Shown here one piece after another: positions 36,495-45,507 of a DNA stretch of 64,000 bases. The DNA is from an uncultured Bacteroidia bacterium (GTDB lineage Bacteria > Bacteroidota > Bacteroidia > Bacteroidales > ML635J-15), in NCBI GenBank assembly GCA_902800045.1, contig CADCCZ010000001.1:1283346-1347345 (forward strand). Direction: 5' to 3'. The stretch's first letter is position 1. Each line of letters begins with the position of its first letter. The notes under the pieces were generated by a model that saw nothing but the letters and a program-made list of their open reading frames with translations, was not told the origin of the DNA and ran no database searches. The position numbers and the translations under genes are program-made.

Positions 36495-39200
36495 ATGAAA
36501 CGACTTGTAAAAATATTAATAGCCATTGCCCTAATTGCAATTGTTGCAGCATGTTCTACCGAAAAGAACACGCCGATGAGCCGTTTCTACCACAATACCA
36601 CATTGAAATACAACATATATTTCAACGGACGCGAATCGTACAAGAAAGGCATTACCAAGATAAACGACCAGAACAGCGACAATTACGCGCTGATTCTCAG
36701 CGTATTCACCGACAGCAAGGAAGAGAATGCCAGCGTTGCAAACGGTGAAATGGAAAAGGCAATCCAAAAGTCGGCTAAAGGTATAAAGTTGCACTCGATT
36801 ACCAAGAAACCGAAACCTACAGGCAAAGCAATGTCTCCCAAGGAAAAGGAATTCATGGCACAAAACGAGTTCAACAAGTGGGTCGACCACTGCTACATGC
36901 TAATGGGCAAGGCTTATTTCATTAAGCGCGACTACATGCAGGCACGCCAGAACCTTGAATTTGCACTTCGCCAATATCCGAACTCTAAAGTTCAGCCAGA
37001 GATTGCAATGTACCTTGTACGAACATTTTGCGAGGACAAGAAATTCAAGGAGGCAAAGGAAACTCTCGACAAGATAGAAGCCGACAAAAAGATTACCAAG
37101 AAAAATGCAGGTTTCTACGCTGCCGTATGGGCAGACTACTACCTAAAGCAGAACAACCGCGAGGAAGCAGCCGAAAAGTTGAAACTTGCCGTCGAAAAGA
37201 CCAAGAAACGCAAAGACAAAATAAGATACATATATATTCTCGCCCAGCTAAAGGAAAAGGAAAACAACCTTAAGGACGCCTACAAGTATTACGAAGAAGC
37301 TGCAAAACGCAACAGCAACTACGAAATGGAGTTCAACGCCCGCATAAACATGGCAAAATGCTATAGCGGTGGCAAGGGAAGCAACAAGGAAATCTTCAAG
37401 TTGTTGAACAAGATGCTCAAGGACGAGAAAAACAAGGAGTACCGCGACCAGATATACTATGCCATCGCCGAAGTAGAACTTCGCACCGGCAAGGAAAACG
37501 ATGCAATAGAGCACTACAAGCAATCGTCGGCTGTGAGTGTCGACAACAACTACCAGAAAGCCTTGTCGTGCTTAAAACTCGGTGAATTGTATTTTGCAAA
37601 GCTCGAATACAAGAACGCATACATATACTACGACACATGCATGCAGAACATAACCGAGGACTACGACAATTTCAAGGAAATACAAACACTTACAAAGAAC
37701 CTTTCGGAACTTGTAACCTACACCGACGTAATCGAGTTTGAGGACAGCGTGCAGAAAATAGCCAAGATGAGCGACAAGGAACGCAACAAACTCATAGACG
37801 GACTTATTGCCAAGGTAGTAGAACAGGAACGCCTCGAACGCGAACTGGCACAGCAGGAATCGATGAACTCTTACCTTTTCGACCAGCGACGCGGCGAAAC
37901 CAACAATGTAGGCAGTTCGACCGGCAAATGGTATTTCTATAATCCAGCCCAATTGAGCTACGGAAAGAACGAGTTCCAGAAAAAATGGGGCAACCGCAAG
38001 AACGAAGACCATTGGCGCCGTCGCGACAAGACAGTCGTATCGTTCGATAGTGGCGACGATAGCGAGGCTTCCGATAGCGTTGTCGCCGATGCAAGACCTA
38101 AGAACGAAGACCCCAAGAGTCGCGAATACTACTTGCAGGACTTGCCTCTTACCGATTCGGCAATGCAGGAGTCGCACAAGCGAATCGAAAACGCACTGTA
38201 TAACGCCAGCAAGATTTACAAGGAAAAGTTCGGCGACTATCCAAAAGCAATCAACAGCTACGAGGATCTGAACAAGCGTTATCCTAATTCTGATTACCAG
38301 TTGCTTTCGTATTACGACTTGTACATTCTCAATACCCTTATCAAGGACATACCTCAAGCTGAAAAGTACAAAAACCTGATAATTAGCAAGTACGGTAACA
38401 CAAACTATGCGCGGTTGCTGCAGAATCCAAATTTCGTGAAGGAGCAGGAAGAAATTCGCAAGCGTGACGAACAACTATACGCCAACACATACGACGCCTT
38501 CATGCGCGGAGAATGGAACACGGTACAACGCAATGCCACTAATTTCATTAACGAAAACAGCGACAGCGACTTGGTTCCAAATTTCGACTTCCTAAACACT
38601 ATGTGTACAGCACGCAACGCTGACACCACCCAGTTCAAACTGGCATTGCTCGACTTCATCGACCGTCATCCAAAACACGAACTTAAGCAAGCTGCCGAGA
38701 ACCTTCTCGCCTACTTTGGCACCGGCGACATCGACGCTCTTATTGCCGACCTAAAGTCGCGTCCCGAGGTAGTAAAGCAACAGCAATCGGAAGACGGCAA
38801 AAGCCCATACAGCGAAGAAATTGTCGAAGCAGAATACAAATTCGACGAGATGGCAGAACACTACTATGTCGTATACTTCAAGTCGGAACAGGTTGACGAC
38901 AAGCGTCTTGCATTTGAAATCCGCAACTTCAACATCTTCAACTTCAACATGCGTACATTCAACGTGGTTACTAGCACTTTCAACAGCAACTACTCGATGA
39001 TAACCGTGCGCCCGTTCCGCAACATGCGCCAGTCGGTCAACTACTCGAAGATGATTGCCAACAGCGAAGACGTCTTCAACAAACTCAGAAATGTAGACTA
39101 CAAGATATTTGTAATTTCAGCCGAGAACTTCAAGTTGCTTACCGAAAGCCGCAACCTGAATTCATACATGGAGTTCTACAACGCAAACTACAACAAATAG
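36495..39200 (+). CDS. porW: PorW/SprE-like type IX secretion lipoprotein with TPRs
   Basis: The 901-residue product has a lipoprotein signal (ALIAIVAACSTEKN) and many tetratricopeptide repeats from about residue 130 on (YMQARQNLEFALRQYPNSK). This is the size and layout of SprE of Flavobacterium and PorW of Porphyromonas, needed for type IX secretion and gliding. PorW is thought to bridge periplasmic and membrane parts of the machine. The presence of one such gene suggests that the organism uses type IX secretion, though no other Por or Gld gene is in this window. It follows glmS after 15 bases. Confidence 0.85.
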   Translation: MKRLVKILIAIALIAIVAACSTEKNTPMSRFYHNTTLKYNIYFNGRESYKKGITKINDQNSDNYALILSVFTDSKEENASVANGEMEKAIQKSAKGIKLHSITKKPKPTGKAMSPKEKEFMAQNEFNKWVDHCYMLMGKAYFIKRDYMQARQNLEFALRQYPNSKVQPEIAMYLVRTFCEDKKFKEAKETLDKIEADKKITKKNAGFYAAVWADYYLKQNNREEAAEKLKLAVEKTKKRKDKIRYIYILAQLKEKENNLKDAYKYYEEAAKRNSNYEMEFNARINMAKCYSGGKGSNKEIFKLLNKMLKDEKNKEYRDQIYYAIAEVELRTGKENDAIEHYKQSSAVSVDNNYQKALSCLKLGELYFAKLEYKNAYIYYDTCMQNITEDYDNFKEIQTLTKNLSELVTYTDVIEFEDSVQKIAKMSDKERNKLIDGLIAKVVEQERLERELAQQESMNSYLFDQRRGETNNVGSSTGKWYFYNPAQLSYGKNEFQKKWGNRKNEDHWRRRDKTVVSFDSGDDSEASDSVVADARPKNEDPKSREYYLQDLPLTDSAMQESHKRIENALYNASKIYKEKFGDYPKAINSYEDLNKRYPNSDYQLLSYYDLYILNTLIKDIPQAEKYKNLIISKYGNTNYARLLQNPNFVKEQEEIRKRDEQLYANTYDAFMRGEWNTVQRNATNFINENSDSDLVPNFDFLNTMCTARNADTTQFKLALLDFIDRHPKHELKQAAENLLAYFGTGDIDALIADLKSRPEVVKQQQSEDGKSPYSEEIVEAEYKFDEMAEHYYVVYFKSEQVDDKRLAFEIRNFNIFNFNMRTFNVVTSTFNSNYSMITVRPFRNMRQSVNYSKMIANSEDVFNKLRNVDYKIFVISAENFKLLTESRNLNSYMEFYNANYNK

Positions 39201-39233
39201 TTGTCTAAGCAATTCTTTTAAACCATTATAACA

Positions 39234-40028
39234 ATGAAAACAAAGGTATTATCCCTCATTATTTCAGCACTTGCAATAATTTTGAGTTATGGTGCAATCA
39301 ACAATCTATCGGCACAATCGCTATACGATGCCGACAACACAAGCGGCAAGTATTTATACATGTCGAAGCCGATTTTGATAACTGCAAAATTTGAAGGTGA
39401 CGAAGAGGAAACTCTAGGCGAATATTGTAGATACGATGCACAAGGTCGAATAATAGAATACGGCTGCATAACAGGACAGTTCGACTACGAATCATACATT
39501 CGCATGTTCAAGATTCACTATAATGGTGAAAAGATTGATTCGGTACAGTGCAAAGAGGTGTACTACGGCATTGCTTCACAAAAAACGGACATGATTTTCA
39601 AAGAAGGCATCAGCTTCTACGACCAGTTCTCAGGCAATGATATCGGTTTTATACTCGACACCGACAAAGCGCCAAAAAATCTTGACACCAAGTCAATTGC
39701 CTCGATGCGTGCATACGCCGACAGCAAAAACGACATTCTGGTAAGAGAATTCGCATGGATGTACGATTTCGACTCTATAAAAAAATGGAACAAGGAGAAA
39801 AGAGACAAAAAAAACAAACTTCTTATCTACTCAGAATTCGTTGATTATAGCAGCGAAGGCGTGAGTACATACAAGATAAACTACTCATACGCAATCGATC
39901 ATAACACGAAATCCATAAACTGCATACAGCGCGGAGAATTTGACGGAGAAGAGTACGAAAACGAACGCAACTACATCATTACTGAAACATATCTGAGTTC
40001 GGATGAAGATCTGAGGAGTGGGAAATAA
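39234..40028 (+). CDS. Secreted protein of unknown function
   Basis: The 264-residue product has a signal peptide (LSLIISALAIILSYGAI, then a predicted cut after NNLSAQS). The rest is hydrophilic, with many Tyr, Asp and Lys and short strand-like stretches (GRIIEYGCITGQFDYESY), resembling secreted proteins with repeated beta-strands such as WG- or MORN-type repeats, but no clear repeat is established. It lies 33 bases after porW in the same direction and could be cotranscribed. The convergent LRR gene ends about 50 bases further on. I do not recognise a family. Confidence 0.7.
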   Translation: MKTKVLSLIISALAIILSYGAINNLSAQSLYDADNTSGKYLYMSKPILITAKFEGDEEETLGEYCRYDAQGRIIEYGCITGQFDYESYIRMFKIHYNGEKIDSVQCKEVYYGIASQKTDMIFKEGISFYDQFSGNDIGFILDTDKAPKNLDTKSIASMRAYADSKNDILVREFAWMYDFDSIKKWNKEKRDKKNKLLIYSEFVDYSSEGVSTYKINYSYAIDHNTKSINCIQRGEFDGEEYENERNYIITETYLSSDEDLRSGK

Positions 40029-40079
40029 GCATGCTAACGCTTCAACTCAAACTTCTCGAAAAAGAACTTATCGTCCTCA

Positions 40080-41645
40080 TTAGAACTGAATATTCCCTTT
40101 TACCACCTCTACATCCTTGCAATTATAAAATCCCAGTTCCTCATCTAAATCAACCACACCGCCAAGGAATTCAACCTTGCGGAGATTCGGACAGGAAGCA
40201 AAGGTGTCGTATATCGTAATCTGCACGAATTGATTAACAGTAATGGTCTCGACAAAAGGATTGCCACCCATATCGGCTATGCGCTTCACACACGACGGCA
40301 CAACATAATGCTTCTGCTTACTCCAGCAACAAAGCAGTTCTTGCTTCTTGTCATTAATCAGGGCATCATTCTCAATGTGATAGCCATCTGCATTACAAAC
40401 TATGCCTTCAAATCCCTCATGAGCACTGACAATTCCATACGAAATATTCTTTACCGAAGCAGGTATTGTCAGCGAACGCAAATTGTCGCAGCCCCAGAAC
40501 GCCCAATGCCCTATTTCTTTCACGCCAGCAGGTATATCAATCTTCTCGATACCGCTGCAATAAAATGCTTCAGCGCTTATCCATTCAAGTTTGCTCGGAA
40601 GCTTAACATTCTTGAGCGACTTACAATAACGGAAAGCACTATCGGCCATATAAGTGATTGAATCTGGCAAATTTATGCACTCGAGCTTTTCACAGCAATT
40701 GAAAGCACCGACTCTTATTCCATCAATCGTTGACGGCAAATGTACGGTCTTGAGTTCTCGACAACTTTCACACATAAAATCAGGGACCTGCGTCATCCCC
40801 TCGGGCAACTCAATTTCTTCCAAAGGACAAAGTATAAAAGCATTATCCCCCATCATACGCAAGGTACTCGGCAGATGAATCTTACGCAAGCGGCTAGGAT
40901 TCCCTCTCATTCCAACTGCATAAAAATCACCTTCCATCACTTCCACACCTTCGGGAATCGAATACTCTTCGCAGGTAAACATGTCGAAATCGACTTCTTT
41001 CAGGATGCGCCCATAACTGCTATATGTAACACCATATTCATCTGTGTATTCCGCTTCCAACAGCATTTTTACAAACGGAATTATCACATCACGCAGTACC
41101 GCATTATTCAACCTATGACCGCCATGAAAATCAATGACATTCGGATAGAATTGCTTAAGAAATTCTTGCCTCCTATCTACAATATTGTCCTCGTCGCCGA
41201 AAAATCCCCAGCAACAACGGCGATTTTCATCGTTAAGTCCATCGTATAGATGGCTTTCCATTTCGCGATAATGGTCGATGATTTCGGGGGTAATTGTAAA
41301 CTGCGTTTCGTCCGTCTGCGTGGGAATAAAATACTGGTGAGTACCGACTTTCAGAACTTCGGTCAGTTGCGACATATAAAGGGCCGGATTCACGCAAATA
41401 CGACGAAAATCATACATCTGCATTGCATACATAGCTCCCATGCTAGTGCCTATTACAAGGTCTGCTTTGTTGTCTTCACAATACTGCCTTAGAAACGGCA
41501 GTGCCTCGGCGGGATCAACCGGAATATCGGGAGTTAGGATTCTATACTGGGGCAGTTTTTTCGCAAGATACTCGCCCGTGCAGCTCAAACCTGTTGAGCC
41601 ATAACCGTGCAGATACACGATTGTTTTTGTCTTTTTACAAATCAT
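40080..41645 (-). CDS. YqiA-like alpha/beta hydrolase fused to BspA-type leucine-rich repeats
   Basis: The first ~190 residues are a YqiA/YcfP-type hydrolase: oxyanion-hole start YLHGYGSTG, nucleophile elbow GTSMGA and a late GGHRLN with the catalytic His. From about residue 215 to the end are LRR_5/BspA repeats (KTVHLPSTIDGIRVGAFNCC, INLPDSITYMADSAFRYC). A serine-esterase fold fused to a binding array is unusual. There is no signal peptide, so it is probably cytoplasmic. The start at 41645 is preferred over 41654 because a TAAATTTG box (41660-41667) lies only 6 bases from the latter; both are possible. It is paralogous to the hydrolase at 43695-44903. Confidence 0.85.
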   Translation of the reverse strand: MICKKTKTIVYLHGYGSTGLSCTGEYLAKKLPQYRILTPDIPVDPAEALPFLRQYCEDNKADLVIGTSMGAMYAMQMYDFRRICVNPALYMSQLTEVLKVGTHQYFIPTQTDETQFTITPEIIDHYREMESHLYDGLNDENRRCCWGFFGDEDNIVDRRQEFLKQFYPNVIDFHGGHRLNNAVLRDVIIPFVKMLLEAEYTDEYGVTYSSYGRILKEVDFDMFTCEEYSIPEGVEVMEGDFYAVGMRGNPSRLRKIHLPSTLRMMGDNAFILCPLEEIELPEGMTQVPDFMCESCRELKTVHLPSTIDGIRVGAFNCCEKLECINLPDSITYMADSAFRYCKSLKNVKLPSKLEWISAEAFYCSGIEKIDIPAGVKEIGHWAFWGCDNLRSLTIPASVKNISYGIVSAHEGFEGIVCNADGYHIENDALINDKKQELLCCWSKQKHYVVPSCVKRIADMGGNPFVETITVNQFVQITIYDTFASCPNLRKVEFLGGVVDLDEELGFYNCKDVEVVKGNIQF

Positions 41646-41681
41646 TTCTTTCATTTTTTCAAATTTAAGATATAAAATGTG

Positions 41682-41915
41682 TTACTCCTCTCTTTTCCTA
41701 CAGAAAGTTAGTGCTTCGTACCTTTCGCAGCCCTGTCCAAACATATTGGCATCGCAAAAACGGTAGCCCTTTTCCTCGTATTCGATGATTGTAGGATTGT
41801 TTTCGTACTCGCCAGGAGTTCCACCGTTAAGCACAACAATGGCATCAAGGCCAAAGTCTAACTTTGCCATAAAACCATAGGTTTTCAGCATCTTTTCAAT
41901 TAATTCCTTTTCCAT
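41682..41915 (-). CDS. Small conserved-looking protein, unknown function
   Basis: A 77-residue, cysteine-containing soluble protein (MEKELIEKMLKTYGFMAKLD at the start, NGGTPGEYENN in the middle). It shares the word GGTP followed by an acidic stretch with the upstream WG-repeat gene (CCHGGTPYLLDR), so the two may be distantly related or share an ancestral module. It lies in the run of minus-strand unknown genes and has an ATG-AAA-rich leader similar to its neighbours. No membrane segment or signal peptide. Confidence 0.55.
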   Translation of the reverse strand: MEKELIEKMLKTYGFMAKLDFGLDAIVVLNGGTPGEYENNPTIIEYEEKGYRFCDANMFGQGCERYEALTFCRKREE

Positions 41916-41968
41916 TTTTTCAGTTTTTTAAAGTTAATAAAAAATATTTGTTGTATTGAAATTAGCCA

Positions 41969-42007
41969 ACCATTCGACCCTTCGGCTACGCTCAGGGGGC
42001 GAATGGT
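41969..42007. repeat. Inverted repeat after the broken WG-repeat gene
   Basis: ACCATTCG (41969-41976) and CGAATGGT (42000-42007) flank CCCT...AGGG around CGGCTACGC. It has no T-run, so it is not a clear terminator. DNA of this kind translates to the peptide ERSRRVEW, which often appears in spurious Bacteroidota gene calls (recall). Confidence 0.6.
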
Positions 42008-42024
42008 CTACATACCGATCAACC

Positions 42025-42882
42025 TCATTTTTCCAAGTCGTACCAGTTGCCAAACGATGCTTCAGACTCTTTCCGGGTAAATTTTCCATCGCTATCAATC
42101 CAGCCCCATTCGCCGTTAAGCTGTACGCGGATGTAACTTTCAGAACACAAGATAACCTTGTCGAAAATGGGCTGCGTATAGGTATCGAGCCACAGGAAAC
42201 CGACTTTGCCGTCCTTCTCGACAGGAACTGCGCCGTCCAAATCAAGCATTTCGTAAACCTCATCCAAGTCAATAGGCGTTGACTCGGTGCCATCTGATGC
42301 GTCAAGGATGCCTTTCTTGCCATTCTCCACCGCCACAAAATAGTTGATATTTGCCCAGAAGTAGCGGAAAATGCGGTCGTAGCCCTTGGTTAGGATTTTG
42401 CCGTCCTTAATATCGTACAGATATTAGCGACCATCAAGCACAACTGGAATTAAACCGGTTCGCTCGAAACAGGTGTAGAGTTCGGGGATGTCGTCGAACT
42501 GCGGCTCAATGAGAATCTTTCCGCAAACATCGCGAAGACCTTTCTTTCCATTGGCACCTATGAAAATCTGGTCGCGCATATCGGGATGCGTTTTCCTAAT
42601 TCTGTCCTCAATTTTGGAATACTCACGCACCTCTTCCGAGGTGTAATGTCTATCAAGCAGATAAGGAGTTCCGCCATGACAACATTCGCGTATGCGCCGT
42701 GCTTCAATGTATACCTTGGCTGTTTCTGCATCCGGCACAACACACTCGACTTGCCTTTTCGATTTATTTTCCCCAAAGTACGGGCATTCGTGCCACATAT
42801 CAAACAGGGCGCGTTCGTTGGCTTTTTCAGCCGTCCATAAGTCAGACAGTCCATTGTCATTAGTAATTTTCATTTCTTTCAT
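42025..42882 (-). pseudogene. WG-repeat protein gene interrupted by an in-frame TAA
   Basis: The frame from 42882 runs 152 codons to a TAA at 42424-42426, then continues without any other stop for 132 more codons to 42025. The protein sense carries straight through: before the stop GLIPVVLDGR, after it YLYDIKDGKILTKGYDRIF. The downstream half contains typical WG-repeat strings (NGKKGILDASDG, DGKVGFLWLDTY, NGEWGWIDSDGK). A single AAA-to-TAA change would explain the break. Alternatives are two separate genes (a GTG at 42336 could restart) or stop read-through. Paralogues lie at 48865-49443 and 63390-64000. Confidence 0.8.
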
Positions 42883-42927
42883 TTTTTAAGATTTGGAATA
42901 AACATATAAACTCATAACTGGTAATAT

Positions 42928-43677
42928 TCAATGGGCGGTGAGAGCCTTATCCAGCATCCTCTCAAGTTTGGCACGGGTGCGCGAAAATACTTCGAAACGA
43001 GGAAGCATAGCGCAATGGGTGGAACAATGGTCTAAGAGATTTGCAGGTTCTGTATTTTCGGGCAGATAGGCGGGAATTACGGTATAGGCATCTTTGTGAG
43101 AACCGAAACGGACACCGAGGTCGAAACCTCGGTTCCCTGTAAGATGCGTTTTTTCGTGCGCCAGATAATACTTGAAGCGTTCTTCCATTTCACTTTCGGT
43201 GGGCGGAGTGTCAACCACAATGGCCAATTCTGCATTACCTTCGCTCCAATAGTCGTTGCCCTTGTAGCAGAAAATCTCAATAATGTCGCCCCGCTTGAAA
43301 CGGATTTCTTCGGGCTTTCTGCCAGAGAAAAGTCCGCGCCCATAAATGTAGTTATCAAACTCAATTTCCCCATACTGCGGTGGAATGTCCAAGGGCTTAA
43401 CATTGGAATACAACCGTTTGCCCCACAGTTGACCGTCTGGAAGATAAATACGTTCCGAAAAACTTTCTCCTGTAAAAAACTGCATCCCGACAGGCATTTC
43501 GCTGAGCGCAAAGCAGTACGGAAAAATACCGTTGTAAGCAAGCATATCGCGCTCGGCATCTTCAACCGAACGGAATAGAATCGGCATCTCCTTGCGCAAC
43601 CTGAAAGTGGGATAACGACTGTTGGTACGAGCAACCGAATACGGCGTCAACTTAAATATACTATCAATGTTTATCAT
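42928..43677 (-). CDS. Unknown protein of 249 residues
   Basis: A soluble protein without signal peptide or membrane helix (MINIDSIFKLTPYSVARTNS at the start). Features include a Tyr/Trp-rich middle, KGNDYWSEGNAELAIVVDTP, and a HEKTH segment (about residue 180) that is not a full HExxH. It lies 17 bases before the start of the next hydrolase gene's 3' end, in the same run of minus-strand accessory genes. I do not recognise a family. Proteins of this type often accompany WG-repeat and YqiA-like genes in variable regions, but no function can be given. Confidence 0.65.
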   Translation of the reverse strand: MINIDSIFKLTPYSVARTNSRYPTFRLRKEMPILFRSVEDAERDMLAYNGIFPYCFALSEMPVGMQFFTGESFSERIYLPDGQLWGKRLYSNVKPLDIPPQYGEIEFDNYIYGRGLFSGRKPEEIRFKRGDIIEIFCYKGNDYWSEGNAELAIVVDTPPTESEMEERFKYYLAHEKTHLTGNRGFDLGVRFGSHKDAYTVIPAYLPENTEPANLLDHCSTHCAMLPRFEVFSRTRAKLERMLDKALTAH

Positions 43678-43694
43678 AACGTGCTAGTATTTCT

Positions 43695-44903
43695 CTATTC
43701 CAAGCCATCCGTCAATTTATTCTCCACATCGCTCATCGCATCATTTATGAGTCGAATCTGATTTTTTAAATACTCCTGAGCAGCGTTATTGGCAGACGAT
43801 TTGTCCAAAAACACCATCTGGGCAATAGGCTTGTGAGACGGCAGTTCCTCTATCTGCATATCCACTGGCCGTTCTGCTGTTTTTCCTTCTTCAAAACTAA
43901 CGGATTTTATGCCCAAACTAACTCGTGGCGTGTCGAAAAGGCCATCCATTACAATACGAGTTTCGACTGGCAATCCATAAAACGGACACATGGAAATATT
44001 TGCCTCGTAGTGATTCTTGTCGGTATAGTTCACTATTTCAGTGATTGTGCCCTTGTAAACTTTCCTGTAATCGGGCGAGAATCCATAAACCTCATCGCCA
44101 ACATGAATTGCTGGTTCGTCTTCATTCGGCTGTGCGATAATACCTTCTTTCAGCAACCTTTGCCATTCCTTTTCAACAAAATACCGCTTCATAAAATGGA
44201 GAGGCTTGTCGTCACATGGCACAAATCCACCATAGTTCTGGCAAAACAAGCAGTTCTCGCGGTCTTCCGGACAATTGGCGCAATTCTCCAATTCGCCAAG
44301 CAGTCCTGCTTCGCGACGATAGTTCTCCAACCGGTTGATAATCGGCAGAACCACATTTTTGAGAACCTTCTGGCTCATGCGATGCTCACCCTCAAAAGTT
44401 TGCACATTGGAATAATATCGCATAAATTCCTCACGACAATTTACTGTTGTATCGTGATTGCCAAATAGTCCCATACAAAGAATGTTTTCAGGATTGTCTG
44501 GTCTATAGTTGTCGAACTGGTGAGCCTCCATCTCGCGGTAATGCTGAATAATTTCCTCGGTGATAGTGAATTTTGTTTGCCCATCCTTGCGAGGCTGGAA
44601 GAAATCGAATGTACCGACTTTTATTATCTCGGGCTGTTCCGAAACATGTAAACCAGGGTTGACGCAGATACGGAAAAATGCAGCCGGCAACTGCTGTGCG
44701 TACATTCCACCCATACTTGTGCCAATGATAATGCTAAAGTCTTTTTCTTCGCAAAGTTTCCTGAGAAACGGCAATGCTTCTGCCGGGTCAACAGGAATAT
44801 CCGGTGCCTCGATGCGATAATAACTTGGCAGGGCTTTTTTCAAAAATTCTACGGTACTACTCTGCCCCGATGAACCGTAACCATGTAAGTATAAAATATT
44901 CAT
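43695..44903 (-). CDS. YqiA/YcfP-like alpha/beta hydrolase with C-terminal extension
   Basis: The first ~200 of 402 residues parallel the hydrolase part of the gene at 40080-41645 closely: YLHGYGSSGQSS, the shared DIPVDPAEALPFLRKL, GTSMGGMY with the nucleophilic Ser, and EGEHRMSQ with the catalytic His. The C-terminal half is different. It has a cysteine cluster (CANCPEDRENCLFCQNYGG) that may bind a metal, then a beta-rich region (EVYGFSPDYRKVYKGTITEI) instead of leucine-rich repeats. So one catalytic domain was duplicated and joined to two different tails. Probably cytoplasmic; substrate unknown. Confidence 0.82.
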   Translation of the reverse strand: MNILYLHGYGSSGQSSTVEFLKKALPSYYRIEAPDIPVDPAEALPFLRKLCEEKDFSIIIGTSMGGMYAQQLPAAFFRICVNPGLHVSEQPEIIKVGTFDFFQPRKDGQTKFTITEEIIQHYREMEAHQFDNYRPDNPENILCMGLFGNHDTTVNCREEFMRYYSNVQTFEGEHRMSQKVLKNVVLPIINRLENYRREAGLLGELENCANCPEDRENCLFCQNYGGFVPCDDKPLHFMKRYFVEKEWQRLLKEGIIAQPNEDEPAIHVGDEVYGFSPDYRKVYKGTITEIVNYTDKNHYEANISMCPFYGLPVETRIVMDGLFDTPRVSLGIKSVSFEEGKTAERPVDMQIEELPSHKPIAQMVFLDKSSANNAAQEYLKNQIRLINDAMSDVENKLTDGLE

Positions 44904-44983
44904 AGCTTATGTTTATTTTGTTTAACAATGCAAAAATAGATTTGATTATCGTTGAGTGAGAGATTCTGCTAGTAGCAGGAAAT

Positions 44984-45058
44984 TTATTTCGAAAAATCGT
45001 ACCAATAGGCGAAAGATGCTTTCGACTCGTTCTGCGTGAATTTTCAGAAGCTGTCAAT
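44984..45058 (-). pseudogene. 3' remnant of a WG-repeat gene
   Basis: Read on the minus strand the stretch gives IDS, F, a stop, then KFTQNESKASFAYWYDFSK and a final stop. This aligns with the last residues of the broken WG gene at 42025 (IDSDGKFTRKESEASFGNWYDLEK). It is therefore the worn 3' end of another family member, directly behind the stop of the SprT-like gene, as if that gene had replaced the rest. Confidence 0.7.
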
Positions 45059-45062
45059 CCTT

Positions 45063-45440
45063 TTACTTGCCATATTTTTTTATCACTATTCCATACACTC
45101 TCTTTAGTCGCCGGCATTGCCTGCCGAAAAAGAAACCGTGTGAAAACAATCCGTTAAATAGGAAACTATCGGCAAGGCGTCCATCAACCATACGGTTATA
45201 CATGTGTATCATCTCGTGAATAAGCACCTCCTTGAACATTTCTTCCGTCCAGTCAACGCATTTGTTTAGCCAAATTGTTCCATACAATCTGCCATTCTTG
45301 TCCTTGTTGGTCAAATAAAACCCGTACTTGGAAGTCTTCCTTGGAAAAAAGTAGAATTTGCATCTACCTAACTTGCCATAAAAATACAGCCAGTTGTATT
45401 CTGCGAATTTCTTCTTTATAAGTTCCTTTGTTATTTCCAT
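45063..45440 (-). CDS. SprT-like zinc metalloprotease domain protein
   Basis: The 125-residue protein has the HEMIHMYN motif of SprT-like proteins (HExxH) around residue 72, with an N-terminal helix region (ITKELIKKKFAEYNWLYFYG) typical of the family and a C-terminal basic tail. SprT-like domains are related to the Spartan protease that removes DNA-protein crosslinks; small bacterial versions are of unknown role. The ATG at 45440 is preferred to a TTG at 45446. There is no signal peptide, so it is cytoplasmic. A WG-repeat remnant follows directly. Confidence 0.82.
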   Translation of the reverse strand: MEITKELIKKKFAEYNWLYFYGKLGRCKFYFFPRKTSKYGFYLTNKDKNGRLYGTIWLNKCVDWTEEMFKEVLIHEMIHMYNRMVDGRLADSFLFNGLFSHGFFFGRQCRRLKRVYGIVIKKYGK

Positions 45441-45507
45441 ACGCAATAAGTTTTCCAGACATTTTACTCTTCATCCCTCCGATAAGCTCAGGTGGTGGCG
45501 AAAGCCG

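Noticed and set aside
41934..42338. 134-codon frame containing PERSRRVEW
   Set aside because: It runs out of frame over the WG-repeat gene and through an inverted repeat; this peptide is a familiar artefact of such repeats.
44857..45117. 86-codon minus-strand frame behind the SprT-like gene
   Set aside because: The WG-gene remnant lies in another frame and explains the sequence better.
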